Assembly: GCA_963699825.1 (NCBI GenBank)
Contig: CAVOVI010000009.1
Span: 1 to 64,000, forward strand
Reading direction: 5' to 3'
DNA: 64,000 bases
Source: SPDF01 sp963699825
Lineage (GTDB): Bacteria; Gemmatimonadota; Gemmatimonadetes; Gemmatimonadales; GWC2-71-9
Below the pieces are notes generated by a model, which had not been told where the DNA came from, searched no databases, and saw nothing but the letters and a program-made list of their open reading frames with translations. Below are positions 31,155 through 40,621 of this stretch, in pieces. The position numbers were made by a program, and so were the translations under genes. Numbering within the stretch: the first letter of the stretch is position 1; each line of letters opens with the position of its first letter.

Positions 31155-32366
31155 ATGAAACCGCTCGCACTCGCCTTCCTGCTCGCGCCAGCCCTCCTGC
31201 TGGCGCTCGCGCCCGGGGAGGCCCCTGTCGCGCAAACCGCGCCGGCGCCCATTCCCGGCGTCGATCGTGACGCCTGGCTCGTGCCGTTCCCCACCGCGCC
31301 CGCAGACACGTTCGTGCGCAAGGGCGTCCACAGCGGTTCGCTCGTCACCCGCGCGCAGTGCGAAGCCGCGGGCGAGAGCGTGCGCGGCCGCTTCGTCTAT
31401 GTCGAGGCGATGGGGCGGGGCGCCTGCATCCGTTATTACCTTTCGGCCGACGCATTCCCGGACAAGGTCGCCGCCGTCTATCTGCCCGGCGACAAGGGCG
31501 CCTTCCGCATCATCTGGCGGGGCGGCCGGTACGAGATGATCCCGGAGGAATTGCTGCCGCACGCGGGCAAAGCCGCCAAACCGCCGCCCGAGCCCGATTT
31601 GACGCGCGCGCTGGGAGATCCCGACCGAATACAGAACAGCGCCCGGGCCCTGGCGAGCCGTCTGCGCACGCCTGCGATCGTCATCGCCCGGCAGGGGACC
31701 GACGGTTCGTCAGGGTGGGCGGCATTGCGGCGCACCCGCTGGGAGGCGGAGATCACGAGCCTTGCTCTCGATGCGATCAAGGCGCGGCACGGGGTCGAGA
31801 AACTGCACGTCGTCGGCCAGTCCGGCGGCGGCCACATCGTCGGCGCGCTCGCCGCAATGCGTTCGGACATCGTGTGCGCGGTGGCGGGATCGGCGCCGCT
31901 GTCGATCAATCCCGCCAGCTTCTACCTGTCGGACAAGCTTCCCGAGTCCCAGCGCTTCTACAATCCGGTCGCGCACGCCGCCGCAATCGCGAAGAAGCCG
32001 GGGCTGCGGCTGATGCTGGTGACCGACGGTCGCGACAACCGCGTCTTCGTCGAGGCGCAGGCGCAGTTCGTACGCGCGATGGCGAAACATGGCGCGCGCA
32101 TTCCCCAGCACTTCGTCAGCGCCGGGGACACGCTCAGCCACGGCGTCACCGCTTATTCGGTGCTCGCCCTGCGTTCCTGCATCGCGGGCAAGTCGGACGA
32201 CGAGATCGGCCTCGACCTGGCTCGCATGAATGCGCAGGCGCTGGAACGCCGACTGCAAAGCGCCAAAGAAAGGGCAGCCAAGGAAAAGGCGGCCAAGGAA
32301 AAGGCTGCGAAGGAACAGGCGGGCAAGCAGTTGCCTGGCGGGAAACCCGCCGAGGCCGCCGAATAG
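31155..32366 (+). CDS. Exported alpha/beta-hydrolase-like protein with Lys/Ala-rich tail
   Basis: I chose ATG 31155 over the in-frame GTG one codon upstream. A signal peptide (LALAFLLAPALLLALAPG) is followed by about 330 residues with a nucleophile elbow HVVGQSGGGHIVGALA (G-x-S-x-G) and a likely catalytic His in GDTLSHGVTAYS. The C-terminus is a charged repeat (AKEKAAKEKAAKEQAGK) that should form a helix or floppy tail. In the next frame the last bases would read EFAQPGLKKLGLDF, which looks protein-like, so a late indel near 32,350 is possible. Probably a periplasmic esterase or peptidase; no specific family recognised. Confidence 0.6.
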   Translation: MKPLALAFLLAPALLLALAPGEAPVAQTAPAPIPGVDRDAWLVPFPTAPADTFVRKGVHSGSLVTRAQCEAAGESVRGRFVYVEAMGRGACIRYYLSADAFPDKVAAVYLPGDKGAFRIIWRGGRYEMIPEELLPHAGKAAKPPPEPDLTRALGDPDRIQNSARALASRLRTPAIVIARQGTDGSSGWAALRRTRWEAEITSLALDAIKARHGVEKLHVVGQSGGGHIVGALAAMRSDIVCAVAGSAPLSINPASFYLSDKLPESQRFYNPVAHAAAIAKKPGLRLMLVTDGRDNRVFVEAQAQFVRAMAKHGARIPQHFVSAGDTLSHGVTAYSVLALRSCIAGKSDDEIGLDLARMNAQALERRLQSAKERAAKEKAAKEKAAKEQAGKQLPGGKPAEAAE

Positions 32367-32426
32367 GCCGCCGGATCGGGAGTTCGCCCAACCCGGCCTG
32401 AAGAAGCTTGGCCTCGACTTCTGATC

Positions 32427-32891
32427 TCAGCTCGTGCCCGGCGCGTTGCCAGTGAGCAGCCGCTCGATTTCGTGCACCGGCATGGTGACGTAGTCCTTGG
32501 CGACCTCCTCGCCCAGCACGCCTTTCAGCGCGTTTCCGTATTCCTGGCGCAGGATGCCCAGCGACTTGGGCGAGGCGACAATGTGGAGCTTCTTCACCTT
32601 GCCCGATTGCGCGGCTCGCTCGAGGTCGTGGGCGAGGCGGGTGAGAAATTCCACCTCGGCGTGCTGCTTGGGAGTTTCCCGTTCGACGCCGCTCCGGGCG
32701 GACCCGACCGACTGGTAGACGCGGCCCGGTCCCTCGCTGTGGGCCTGGTGGACGCTCTCGTGGGGCTCTTCGCGGGCCTCGATGGTGCGCAGGTTCGGGA
32801 ACATCTCGTCCCCCGCGTTCTCAAGGAAAATCGCGCGGGCCCCGTCGCAGACCACGATCCAGTCGCCCTGACCGAATTTGAGCTTAAGCAT
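32427..32891 (-). CDS. Host-attachment family protein (baeRF-like)
   Basis: A 154-residue protein from ATG 32891 (site GGAGGAGTTTCA). It shows DWIVVCDGARAIFLENAG, the conserved RVYQSVGSARSGVERE segment and HIVASPKSLGILRQEYGNAL near the end, the pattern of the Host_attach family named from Agrobacterium. The fold relates to archaeal release factor domains; a ribosome- or stress-related role has been suggested by others. It is monocistronic and divergent from thyA. Confidence 0.82.
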   Translation of the reverse strand: MLKLKFGQGDWIVVCDGARAIFLENAGDEMFPNLRTIEAREEPHESVHQAHSEGPGRVYQSVGSARSGVERETPKQHAEVEFLTRLAHDLERAAQSGKVKKLHIVASPKSLGILRQEYGNALKGVLGEEVAKDYVTMPVHEIERLLTGNAPGTS

Positions 32892-33031
32892 TGAAACTCC
32901 TCCACTTCGCGCCTTTGCAGCATGTTCATGCGCCATTTGGCTGGGGAATGCGTTGAGCCAAAGCAAAAAGGGAGACGAACGGTTCGCTCCGCCGCGCTAT
33001 AAAATGGCAGCGAATCTGAGGCGAAATCCCC

Positions 33032-33834
33032 ATGCGCCAGTACCATGACCTGCTCCAGCGCATCCTCGACGAGGGGGTGAAGAAGGCCGACCGCACGGGA
33101 ACGGGCACGCTTTCGGTGTTCGGCCACCAGATGCGGTTCGACCTGTCGCAGGGATTTCCGCTGGTCACCACGAAGAAACTGCACCTCAAGTCGATCGTCC
33201 ACGAGTTGCTGTGGTTCATCGCCGGCGACACGAATACGTCGCCTACCTGAAGGACAATGGCGTTTCCATCTGGGACGAATGGGCGAATGCGCAATGGCGA
33301 TCTCGGTCCTGTCTACGGCAAGCAATGGCGCTCGTGGGAAGGCGCGGACGGACGCACTCATGACCAGCTCAAGGGCCTGCTGGACGAAATCCGGCGCAAT
33401 CCGGATTCGCGGCGGCTCGTGCTTGTCGGCGTGGAATGTCGGCGATCTCGACAAGATGGCGCTGGCGCCGTGCCATTGCCTGTTCCAGTTCTATGTCGCC
33501 GACGGCAAGTTGTCCTGCCAGCTTGTATCAGCGCTCGGCGGATATATTTCCTCGGCGTACCGTTCAACATTGCAAGTTACGCGCTGATGACAGCGATGAT
33601 CGCGCAGGGATGCGGATTGAAGCCGGGTGATTTCGTGCATACATTCGGTGACGCGCACCTGTATCTCAATCATCTGGAGCAGACGCGGCTGCAATTGTCG
33701 CGGGAGCCGCGGCCGCTGCCGAAGCTGGTTCTCAATCCCGGACGTAAAGCTCGCTGTTCGATTTCACGTTCGATGACATTGCGATCGAGAATTACGATCC
33801 CCATCCGCACATCAAGGCGCCGGTGGCGGTGTGA
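33032..33834 (+). CDS. thyA: Thymidylate synthase, several frameshifts
   Basis: Converts dUMP to dTMP with methylenetetrahydrofolate. Clear ThyA blocks: MRQYHDLLQRILDEGVKKAD, RTGTGTLSVFGHQMRFDLSQ, GFPLVTTKKLHLKSIVHELL, the catalytic Cys in LAPCHCLFQFYV, QRSADIFLGVPFNIASYAL and GDFVHTFGDAHLYLNHLEQ. The end IENYDPHPHIKAPVAV is standard. Frame changes occur near 33,232, 33,295, 33,428, 33,530 and 33,745. Because the gene is essential and otherwise perfect, these are almost certainly sequence errors. It is followed 25 bases later by folA, the usual pairing. Confidence 0.92.
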
Positions 33835-33859
33835 CCGGCTATTCGCCGACAAACTGCCC

Positions 33860-34361
33860 GTGGTGATCGTTGCCGGCCGTCGCGCGCAACGGGGTCATTG
33901 GCGGGGGCAATGCGCTGCTGTGGCGGCTTTCCAGCGATCTGAAGCGGTTCAAGGACGTGACCATGGGAAAGCCCATGATCATGGGGCGCAAGACCTATGC
34001 GGTCCATTGGCAGGCCGCTGCCTGGACGCGAAACCATCGTTGTTACGCGCGATGGCGGATTTCCGGCCGGGAAGGTGTCCGTATTCGCAGGATCGCTGAA
34101 GGCTGCGCTTGCATTGCTGGTAACCTGGCCAGGCGATGGGCGCGGTGAGATCATTATTGCGGGGGCGGGGATATTTACAGCCAGAGCCATGGCTATGGCA
34201 GACCGTCTGGTCGTCACCGATGTCGAGTTGGACGCCTGCCGGAGATACGCTATTCCCGGCCAGTTGATCCGGCGATATGGCGTGAAGTAGCCTCGAACAC
34301 CGACAGCAAGGGGCGAAAGGATGAGGCGCCTTTCACCTTCGCCATTTACGAACGGCGATAA
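33860..34361 (+). CDS. folA: Dihydrofolate reductase, frameshifted
   Basis: Regenerates tetrahydrofolate after ThyA. The readable blocks are ARNGVIGGGNALLWRLSSDL, KRFKDVTMGKPMIMGRKTYA, GRPLPGRETIVVTRDGGFPA and GEIIIAGAGIFTARAMAMAD, with REVASNTDSKGRKDEAPFTF before the end IYERR. I place the start at GTG 33860; the frame changes at about 33,875, 34,000, 34,110 and 34,235. About 165 codons if repaired, normal for the family. Lies between thyA and hflK on one strand. Confidence 0.88.
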
Positions 34362-34464
34362 TTTAGGCGGCGAGCCAGTTGAAAAGCTGCGATGCTAATC
34401 GAAGGGCCTTGAGCTGCCATGTGGACCGCCAAAAGGGCGCAATTGGAGCGGAAGAGGGAAATAT

Positions 34465-35632
34465 ATGCCCTGGAGTAATCAGAGTGGAGGGGAGGCGGCC
34501 CGTGGCAGCCCAAAATCATGGCCCGTGGGGTCAGGGGCCGTCAGGTGGCGGAGGCGGAAACGGTGGCGGTGGCCCACGGCCACCCGATCTTGAGGAATTG
34601 CTGCGGCGCAGCCAGGACCGGATCAAGCAGGCCCTGCCGGGCGGCGGATTTAGCAGTGGGTTCGGCATAGCCGCTGCGGTGCTGGTGGCGCCGGCATCTG
34701 GTTGCTCAGCGGGCATTTTACACGGTGCAGCCGAACGAGGTCGGCCTCAATCTGGTGTTCGGTAACATACGACGAAGACTGCGTCGGGCCTGCACTACAA
34801 CTGGCCCTATCCGATTGGCAATGTCGTCAAATTGCCGGTGACGAACCGCAATTCCATCGATATTGGTTTTCGCACCGCGCGGATGCTCGTCGCGGCCGCG
34901 ATGACACAGGTCAACGTGCCGAGGAAAGCCTGATGCTGACGGGCGATGAAAACATTGCCGACGTGAAGTTCCGTGTCATCTGGCAGATCGATCCGGTGAA
35001 GCCCGAAGACTATGCGTTCAATGTGCGCGGAGCCGCGGCAGACCGTGAAAGCGGTGTCCGAAAGCGTCATGCGCGAAATCGTCGGACGTACCGACATCAA
35101 GAAAATCCTGACCGCAGAACGCAAGCTGATCGAGCCGGCGGCGCGGAGGCCATCGCAGACGCGTGCTCAACGATTACAAGGCCGGCGTCATAGATCCTGC
35201 AGGTGCAATTGCTGTCGGTCGATCCGCCGGAGCAGGTTATCGCCTCCTTCCGGGACGTGACGGCGGCGCAGCAGGATCATGGAGCGCTCTGCGCAACGAA
35301 GCCGAGGCCTACGCGAACCGGGTCGTGCCCGAAGCCCGCGGTGCGGCCGCACGTATCCTGCAGGAAGCGGAAGCCTACGCGAGCAGACCGTCGCGGAAGC
35401 GCAGGGTTCAGGCTCGCGTTCAACGCAGGTTTACGATCAATATGCCAAGGCGCCGTATGTAACGCGCCAGCGGCTGTATCTGGAAACCATGGAACGCGTG
35501 TTCAGCTCAACGGGACAAGATCATTCTGGACAAGAAATCGGACAGGGCGTCGTGCCCTTTCTGCCACTTGGGGAGTTGCAGGCAGGCGCCAACAGCAGGC
35601 GGTCGCCGCTGCCCAGGCAGCGTCAGAAATGA
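34465..35632 (+). CDS. hflK: HflK, membrane protease regulator, frameshifted
   Basis: ATG 34465 begins MPWSNQSGG, followed by a Gly/Pro-rich cytosolic part (GPWGQGPSGGGGGNGGGG), a transmembrane helix near LSGFYTVQPNEVGLNLVFG, and the SPFH/band-7 core: TGDENIADVKFRVIWQIDPV, TVKAVSESVMREIVGRTDI and VQLLSVDPPEQVIASFRDV. At least six frame changes occur from 34,690 to 35,600. The stop overlaps the hflC start as ATGA. HflK and HflC form a large membrane complex around FtsH and modulate its proteolysis. Followed by degP, making a membrane and periplasmic quality-control group. Confidence 0.88.
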
Positions 35633-36639
35633 GAAATCCGATTAGCGGTTATTCCTCTGCGTGCGCTTGCTTGTTCGGCTGCTGGTTATCGGCAGCACGT
35701 CGCTCTTCACGGTTCCGCAGACCCAGCAGGCATTGGTGTTGCGCTTGGGCGAGCCGGTCGGGTCGCGCGGTCATCACGAAACCTGGTTTGCACTTCAAGA
35801 TTCCGTTCATCGAGAATGTCGTCTATTTCGACAGGCGCATGCTCGATGTCGAATCGCCTCGCGAGGAAGTTATCGCAGTCGATAACAACCGGATCGAAGT
35901 GGATGCGTTCCTGCGTTACCGCATCATCGATCCACTGACCTTCTACCAGGCAGTGCGCATCGAAGCGAACGCGGCCAACCAGTTGGGCTCCGTGCTTGAA
36001 CTCGGCGATCCGTCAGGTGCTCGGCGAAGCCACGCAGATCCAGATCGTCAAGGAGGATCGCGTCAAGCTGATGTCGAAAATCCAGGATCAGGTGAACATC
36101 GAAGCGGCCAAACTCGGCGCGCGCGTTATCGATGTGCGCATCAAGCGCGCCGACCTGCCGCGGCAGATTTCGGAAAAGGTCTTCCTGGCCGCATGCAGAC
36201 CGAACGTCAGCGCGAGGCATCCGAGTTCCGCGCACAGGGCGCGCAGAAGAAACAGGAAATCGAATCGCACGCCGACCGTGACGTGATCGTGCTGCGGGCC
36301 GAAGCCCAGCGCCAGGCGGATCAGACACGAGGCGAGGGCGACGCGCTGCGTAACAAGATCTTCGCCGAAGCTTTCGGCAAGGATCCGAACTTCTTCTCGT
36401 TCTGGCGTTCGATGCAGGCGTACGAGGCGGGTCTGAAGTCTCAGGACACTCGCTTCGTCATCAGCCCGACGTCGGAGTTCTTCCGGTTCTTCAACCGCTC
36501 GAGCGGATTGATGCCGGGCGAACCTGCGGCTCCCGCGGCGGCTTCCGGATCATCGCCGGCGCCCAGGCCGTCTGGACCAAGCGGTGCCCTCGCGCCTGTT
36601 CCGACGGCGCCTGCGACGCAGACGCGGGTGGAAAACTGA
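35629..36639 (+). CDS. hflC: HflC, membrane protease regulator, frameshifted
   Basis: Starts MRNPISG within the hflK stop. A signal-anchor helix leads into the SPFH domain: TVPQTQQALVLRLGEPVG, GLHFKIPFIENVVYFDRRML, ESPREEVIAVDNNRIEVDAF, VLGEATQIQIVKEDRVKLM and RVIDVRIKRADLPRQISEKV. The helical C-terminal part (FGKDPNFFSFWRSMQAYEAG) is conserved, then a proline- and alanine-rich extension of about 45 residues follows. Frame changes occur near 35,660, 35,765, 36,000 and 36,190. It works with HflK around the FtsH protease. Confidence 0.88.
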   Translation: MRNPISGYSSACACLFGCWLSAARRSSRFRRPSRHWCCAWASRSGRAVITKPGLHFKIPFIENVVYFDRRMLDVESPREEVIAVDNNRIEVDAFLRYRIIDPLTFYQAVRIEANAANQLGSVLELGDPSGARRSHADPDRQGGSRQADVENPGSGEHRSGQTRRARYRCAHQARRPAAADFGKGLPGRMQTERQREASEFRAQGAQKKQEIESHADRDVIVLRAEAQRQADQTRGEGDALRNKIFAEAFGKDPNFFSFWRSMQAYEAGLKSQDTRFVISPTSEFFRFFNRSSGLMPGEPAAPAAASGSSPAPRPSGPSGALAPVPTAPATQTRVEN

Positions 36640-36787
36640 CGCACGATATTGTGACGGGCGCTCAGGCGCCCGTCGCCTTTCGATGCACTAGATGAAAGCG
36701 AATGAAGCGGGCGCCGGGTAAGCCCTGGCGCCGGCCCTGACCAGAAAAGCCGCGGCCTCCGGGTCGTGAGCAGGAGACGCGAAAGAC

Positions 36788-38332
36788 ATGCGCAACGCGG
36801 TTGGCACACTCGACATCAACCCGAAGACCGGCGCGGCGCGCCGCCGCGGCATCGCCGCTGCGATGGCGCTGGCGCTGGTGGCCGGTTTCGCAGCCCCGGC
36901 GCCCTTTCCGCCAGCGCAGGCGCAGGGCCGGCCCGACACGTTCGCGGACCTTGCCGCGGGCGTCAGCGACGCCGTGGTGAACATTTCTGTCGCGCAGGCG
37001 GCGCCCGAGCGGCGCAGCAGCGGCGGCGGGGCCGCCCCCAATCTGCCGCGCGGCACGCCGTTCGACGATCTCTTCGAGGAATTCTTCAAGCGCCGCCAGC
37101 AGCAACAGCAGCAGGGCGAAGCCGAGCGTCCGCAGCGCCGCTCCAACTCGCTGGGCTCGGGCTTCGTGATCGATTCAGCCGGCGTCATCATCACCAACAA
37201 CCACGTTATCGAAGGCGCGAGCGACGTCACGGTCATCTTCAACGACGGACAGCGCCTCAAGGCGGAGATCGTCGGCAAGGACTCCAAGATCGACATAGCC
37301 GTGCTGCGCGTGAAGCCCGAGAAGCCGCTGAAGGCGGTGAAGTTCGGCGACAGCGACAAGGTGCGCGTTGGCGACTGGGTGATGGCGGTCGGCAATCCGT
37401 TCGGCCTTGGCGGAACGGTCACCGTCGGCATCCTGTCGGCGCGCAACCGCAACATCAACAGCGGGCCGTATGACGATTACCTGCAGACCGACGCCTCGAT
37501 CAATCGCGGCAACTCGGGCGGACCGCTCTTCAACATGACCGGCGAAGTCGTCGGCGTGAACACCGCCATCCTGTCGCCGACCGGCGGCTCGGTTGGCATC
37601 GGCTTCGCCTCGCCGTCCTCGATCGTGCAACCGGTGGTCGATCAGTTGCTGCGCTACGGCGAGACGCGGCGCGGTTGGCTCGGTGTGCGCATCCAGGCGG
37701 TCGACGACCAGATCGCGGAAAGCCTCGGCCTCGGCCGGGCGCGCGGCGCGCTGGTCGCGGGCATTGACGACAAGGGCCCGGCAAAGCCCGCGGGCATCCG
37801 CGCCGGCGACGTCATCGTGCGTTTCGATGGCCATGACGTGCGCAGTTCGACGGATCTTCCCCGCATCGTTGCGGCGACGCCAGTTGGCAAGGAAGTGGCC
37901 GTGACCGTCATGCGCAGCGGCAAGGAGGAAAATCTCAAGGTTGTCCTCGGCCGCCTCGAGGATGGCGAGCGCCAGGCTTCGCTGGGAGCAGGATCGTCGC
38001 CCGGCGGCGATGTGAAGCCTCCGGTGAGCGCCGTGCAGAAGGCGCTCGGCATGGAGTTCGCCGGCATGTCCGCCGCGCTGCGCAAGCAGTACAACATCAA
38101 GGACAGTGTGAACGGCGTCGTGGTGACGAAGATCGATCCGAGTTCGCCGGCCGCCGAAAAGCGCGTGCAGGCGGGCGACGTTATCGTCGAGATCAACCAG
38201 CAGGCGGTCAAGGATCCCGGCGACATCATTGCGCGCATGGCCGACGCCAAGAAGCAGGGCCGCAAGTCGGCGCTGTTCCTCGTCGCCAACGCCCAGGGCG
38301 AAGTGCGCTTCGTGGCGCTGCCGGTCGAGTAA
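36788..38332 (+). CDS. degP: DegP/HtrA-type periplasmic serine protease with two PDZ domains
   Basis: A 514-residue intact protein with signal region AAAMALALVAGFAAPAPF. The trypsin-like domain has His139 (IITNNHVIEGASD), Asp169 (KDSKIDIAVLRV) and Ser243 (INRGNSGGPLFN). A glutamine-rich loop (KRRQQQQQQGEAE) precedes the protease core. Two PDZ domains follow (GWLGVRIQAVDDQIAESLGL; second with VVTKIDPSSPAAEKRVQAGD). It degrades or chaperones misfolded envelope proteins. Intactness contrasts with the broken hflKC genes just upstream. Confidence 0.93.
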   Translation: MRNAVGTLDINPKTGAARRRGIAAAMALALVAGFAAPAPFPPAQAQGRPDTFADLAAGVSDAVVNISVAQAAPERRSSGGGAAPNLPRGTPFDDLFEEFFKRRQQQQQQGEAERPQRRSNSLGSGFVIDSAGVIITNNHVIEGASDVTVIFNDGQRLKAEIVGKDSKIDIAVLRVKPEKPLKAVKFGDSDKVRVGDWVMAVGNPFGLGGTVTVGILSARNRNINSGPYDDYLQTDASINRGNSGGPLFNMTGEVVGVNTAILSPTGGSVGIGFASPSSIVQPVVDQLLRYGETRRGWLGVRIQAVDDQIAESLGLGRARGALVAGIDDKGPAKPAGIRAGDVIVRFDGHDVRSSTDLPRIVAATPVGKEVAVTVMRSGKEENLKVVLGRLEDGERQASLGAGSSPGGDVKPPVSAVQKALGMEFAGMSAALRKQYNIKDSVNGVVVTKIDPSSPAAEKRVQAGDVIVEINQQAVKDPGDIIARMADAKKQGRKSALFLVANAQGEVRFVALPVE

Positions 38333-38627
38333 GTTCGCAAGGTTTCGTCATGCCGGCGAATGCCTGCATGACGGCAAAGAGCCCGGCGTACTGCGTGCAC
38401 CGTCATCCCGGCGAAGGCCGGGATCCACTACAGGCTACAAGAACCAAAATCCCCGGGCGCGTGTGAGCGCGAACCGGGGATTTAGTTTTGAGGGTACTTG
38501 GTCCCGGATCGGGCTTCGCCCGTCCGGGAAAGTGGGCTCCTGGCGGTGAGAGCGGCGCGCGTGGCCTATCGTGGATGCCGGCCTTCGCCAGCATGACGGC
38601 TGGTCCCAGAACCCGCAACGCCGCGCG
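38333..38627. repeat. Intergenic REP-like palindromes and two strong hairpins
   Basis: Between degP and serB lie REP-like units at about 38346-38372, 38401-38430 (CATCCCGGCGAAGGCCGGGA core) and, inverted, 38570-38598. Two further hairpins lie between: 38449-38484 (AATCCCCGG pairing with CCGGGGATT) and 38502-38529 (TCCCGGA and TCCGGGA around GGGCTTCGCCC, a UUCG-type loop). Some may terminate the convergent degP and serB transcripts, but none has a long T run. No gene seen. Confidence 0.65.
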
Positions 38628-39536
38628 TCAGTCTTCGACCCAATCCGCTTTCGCATAGCCCTGCGCATAGAGCAGCGCGGACAGATCGCCGAAGTCGATG
38701 CGCGCATGAGCCGCCGCGGCGACGGCGGGCTTTGCGTGGAAGGCGATTCCGAGGCCAGCTTCTCCCAGCATCGCGAGATCGTTGGCGCCGTCGCCGACCG
38801 CCATCGTTTCCTCGGGCTTGAGTCCGTTGGCCTCGCGCAATTCAACGAGGGTGGCGAGCTTCGCCTCGCGGCCGAGGATCGGCTCGGAAACGATGCCGGC
38901 GAACCTGCCGTCCTCCACGACGAGCGTGTTGGCGCGGTTTTCATGAAAGCCGATGGCGTGCGCGATCTGCGAGGTGAACAGCGTGAACCCGCCGGACACG
39001 AGCGCTGTGTGCGCGCCGTTCGCGCGCATTGTGCGCACGAGCGCCCGCCCGCCCGGGGTCAGCGTGATGCGCTCCTCGATCACCTTGGCGACCACTTCAG
39101 CGTCGAGGCCCTTGAGCAGCGCGACGCGCTCGCGAAGAGCGGGCTCGAAGGCGATCTCGCCGCGCATGGCGCGCTCGGTGATCGCGCTCACATGCGCTTT
39201 CATCCCCACGAGATCGGCGAGTTCGTCGATGCATTCCTGCCCGATCATGGTGGAGTCCATGTCGGCGAGGAACAGCCTCTTCCGCCGCCCGGCCTCGGGC
39301 TGGCACACGACGTCGACGGGCAGGCCGCCGAAGGCGTTGCGCACTTCCAGCGCCAGCAGGGCCAGCGCCTCCTTGTCGATCGTGGCGGAGGCGAAGGGGA
39401 CGTCGCAGGCCTTGCCGTCCGCCAGCCAGCGCGGCGCGCCGGCGCGGGGCAGGAACGCGGCGGCCGCGCCGATGACGTTGGAATCGATGCCCGGGCCGCT
39501 TTCGGGCGCGATGAGAGTTGCTATGCAGGAAATCAC
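38628..39536 (-). CDS. serB: Phosphoserine phosphatase
   Basis: I place the start at GTG 39536 (VISCIATLIAPESGPG), giving 302 residues. HAD motifs: KRLFLADMDSTMIGQECIDE (DxDST, nucleophile and acid Asp), ALVSGGFTLFTSQIAHAIGF (motif II, SGG), and EETMAVGDGANDLAMLGEAG (motif IV, GDGANDxxM). A short N-terminal part is typical of alphaproteobacterial SerB. It catalyses the last step of serine synthesis. Monocistronic and divergent from miaA. Confidence 0.92.
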   Translation of the reverse strand: MISCIATLIAPESGPGIDSNVIGAAAAFLPRAGAPRWLADGKACDVPFASATIDKEALALLALEVRNAFGGLPVDVVCQPEAGRRKRLFLADMDSTMIGQECIDELADLVGMKAHVSAITERAMRGEIAFEPALRERVALLKGLDAEVVAKVIEERITLTPGGRALVRTMRANGAHTALVSGGFTLFTSQIAHAIGFHENRANTLVVEDGRFAGIVSEPILGREAKLATLVELREANGLKPEETMAVGDGANDLAMLGEAGLGIAFHAKPAVAAAAHARIDFGDLSALLYAQGYAKADWVED

Positions 39537-39593
39537 GTGCGATCCGCGTCTGTCGCGCCGGCGATCGCCCGGCGCAGGAAAAGGAATTGAGGC

Positions 39594-40508
39594 GTGGCGC
39601 CCGCCATTCTCATTGCAGGACCGACCGCCAGCGGCAAGTCCGCTCTCGCCATCGCCGTAGCGAAGGCGCTGGGCGGCGTGGTCGTCAACGCCAATTCCAT
39701 GCAGGTCTATCGCGACCTGCGCATCATCACGGCCCGCCCCTCGCTCGAAGAGGAGGCCAGCGTCGAGCACCGCCTGTTCGGTCATGTGGACGCGGCAGTC
39801 AATTATTCCGTCGGCCTGTGGCTGGCGGACGCAAGCGCCGCCATCGCCGACATTCAGGCGGGCGGACGCACGCCCGTTCTTGTGGGCGGAACGGGCATGT
39901 ACTTCAAGGCGCTGACGCAAGGTCTCTCCGACATCCCCAAGGTGCCGGAGGATGTCAGGGCCCGGGTGCGGGCGCAGGCGGAAGGGCTGGCGCCGCAGGT
40001 CCTGCATGAACGGCTGGCGGCGCGCGATCCGGTCACGGCGGCGCGCCTGCGCCCCACCGATCCCCAGCGCATCCTGCGCGCGCTGGAGGTTCTGGAGGCG
40101 ACCGGACAGCCGCTGGCGAGCTTTCAGGGGGTGCGGCAGGCGCCCGTGCTAGAGCCGGGCAATTGGCGGGCGGTGTTTCTCGCGCCGGACCGCGCGGAGC
40201 TTTACCGGCTCATCGACGCCCGTTTCGACGCGATGATGCAGGCGGGGGCCGTCGAGGAGGTGCGCGCGCTCGCCGCCCGGGCGCTCGATCCCGCCCTACC
40301 GGCCATGCGCGCCCACGGTGTGCCGGGCCTGATCGCCTGGCTTCGGGGTGAGACGAGCCGCGAGGAGGCGGTCGCGCGCGGCAAGCTCGACACGCGCCAT
40401 TATTCCAAGCGCCAGTTCACCTTCGCCCGCCACCAATTGCCGGATTTTCCCTGGGCGGCCTCGGCGACCGCGGCGCAGGCGATGCTGACGGGGCGGGAGC
40501 CGGATTGA
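39594..40508 (+). CDS. miaA: tRNA dimethylallyltransferase
   Basis: Starts at GTG 39594. The P-loop AILIAGPTASGKSALAIAVA, the NSMQVYRDLRIITARPSLEE block, VLVGGTGMYFKALTQGLSDI and the C-terminal RHYSKRQFTFARHQL are diagnostic. It transfers a dimethylallyl group to A37 of tRNAs reading UNN codons. 304 residues, normal length, intact. It lies 57 bases from the divergent serB start. Confidence 0.93.
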   Translation: MAPAILIAGPTASGKSALAIAVAKALGGVVVNANSMQVYRDLRIITARPSLEEEASVEHRLFGHVDAAVNYSVGLWLADASAAIADIQAGGRTPVLVGGTGMYFKALTQGLSDIPKVPEDVRARVRAQAEGLAPQVLHERLAARDPVTAARLRPTDPQRILRALEVLEATGQPLASFQGVRQAPVLEPGNWRAVFLAPDRAELYRLIDARFDAMMQAGAVEEVRALAARALDPALPAMRAHGVPGLIAWLRGETSREEAVARGKLDTRHYSKRQFTFARHQLPDFPWAASATAAQAMLTGREPD

Positions 40509-40621
40509 TCCAGATCAATGCGGGGGCGAAATCATCCTGCAGCGGGGCCTCATGCGCTCTTGTCGCCGGGCCGCTTCGCGAGGATATATGTGCCGAGCGC
40601 TCAATAGCAGGAGGGAACAGC
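40509..40621 (+). promoter_or_regulatory. Upstream region of ligA
   Basis: A gap of 113 bases after miaA. GCAGGAGGGAACAGC supplies a strong AGGAGG ribosome site 7 bases before ATG 40622. A promoter probably lies in the AT-richer GAGGATATATGTG segment near 40,580. Confidence 0.4.
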
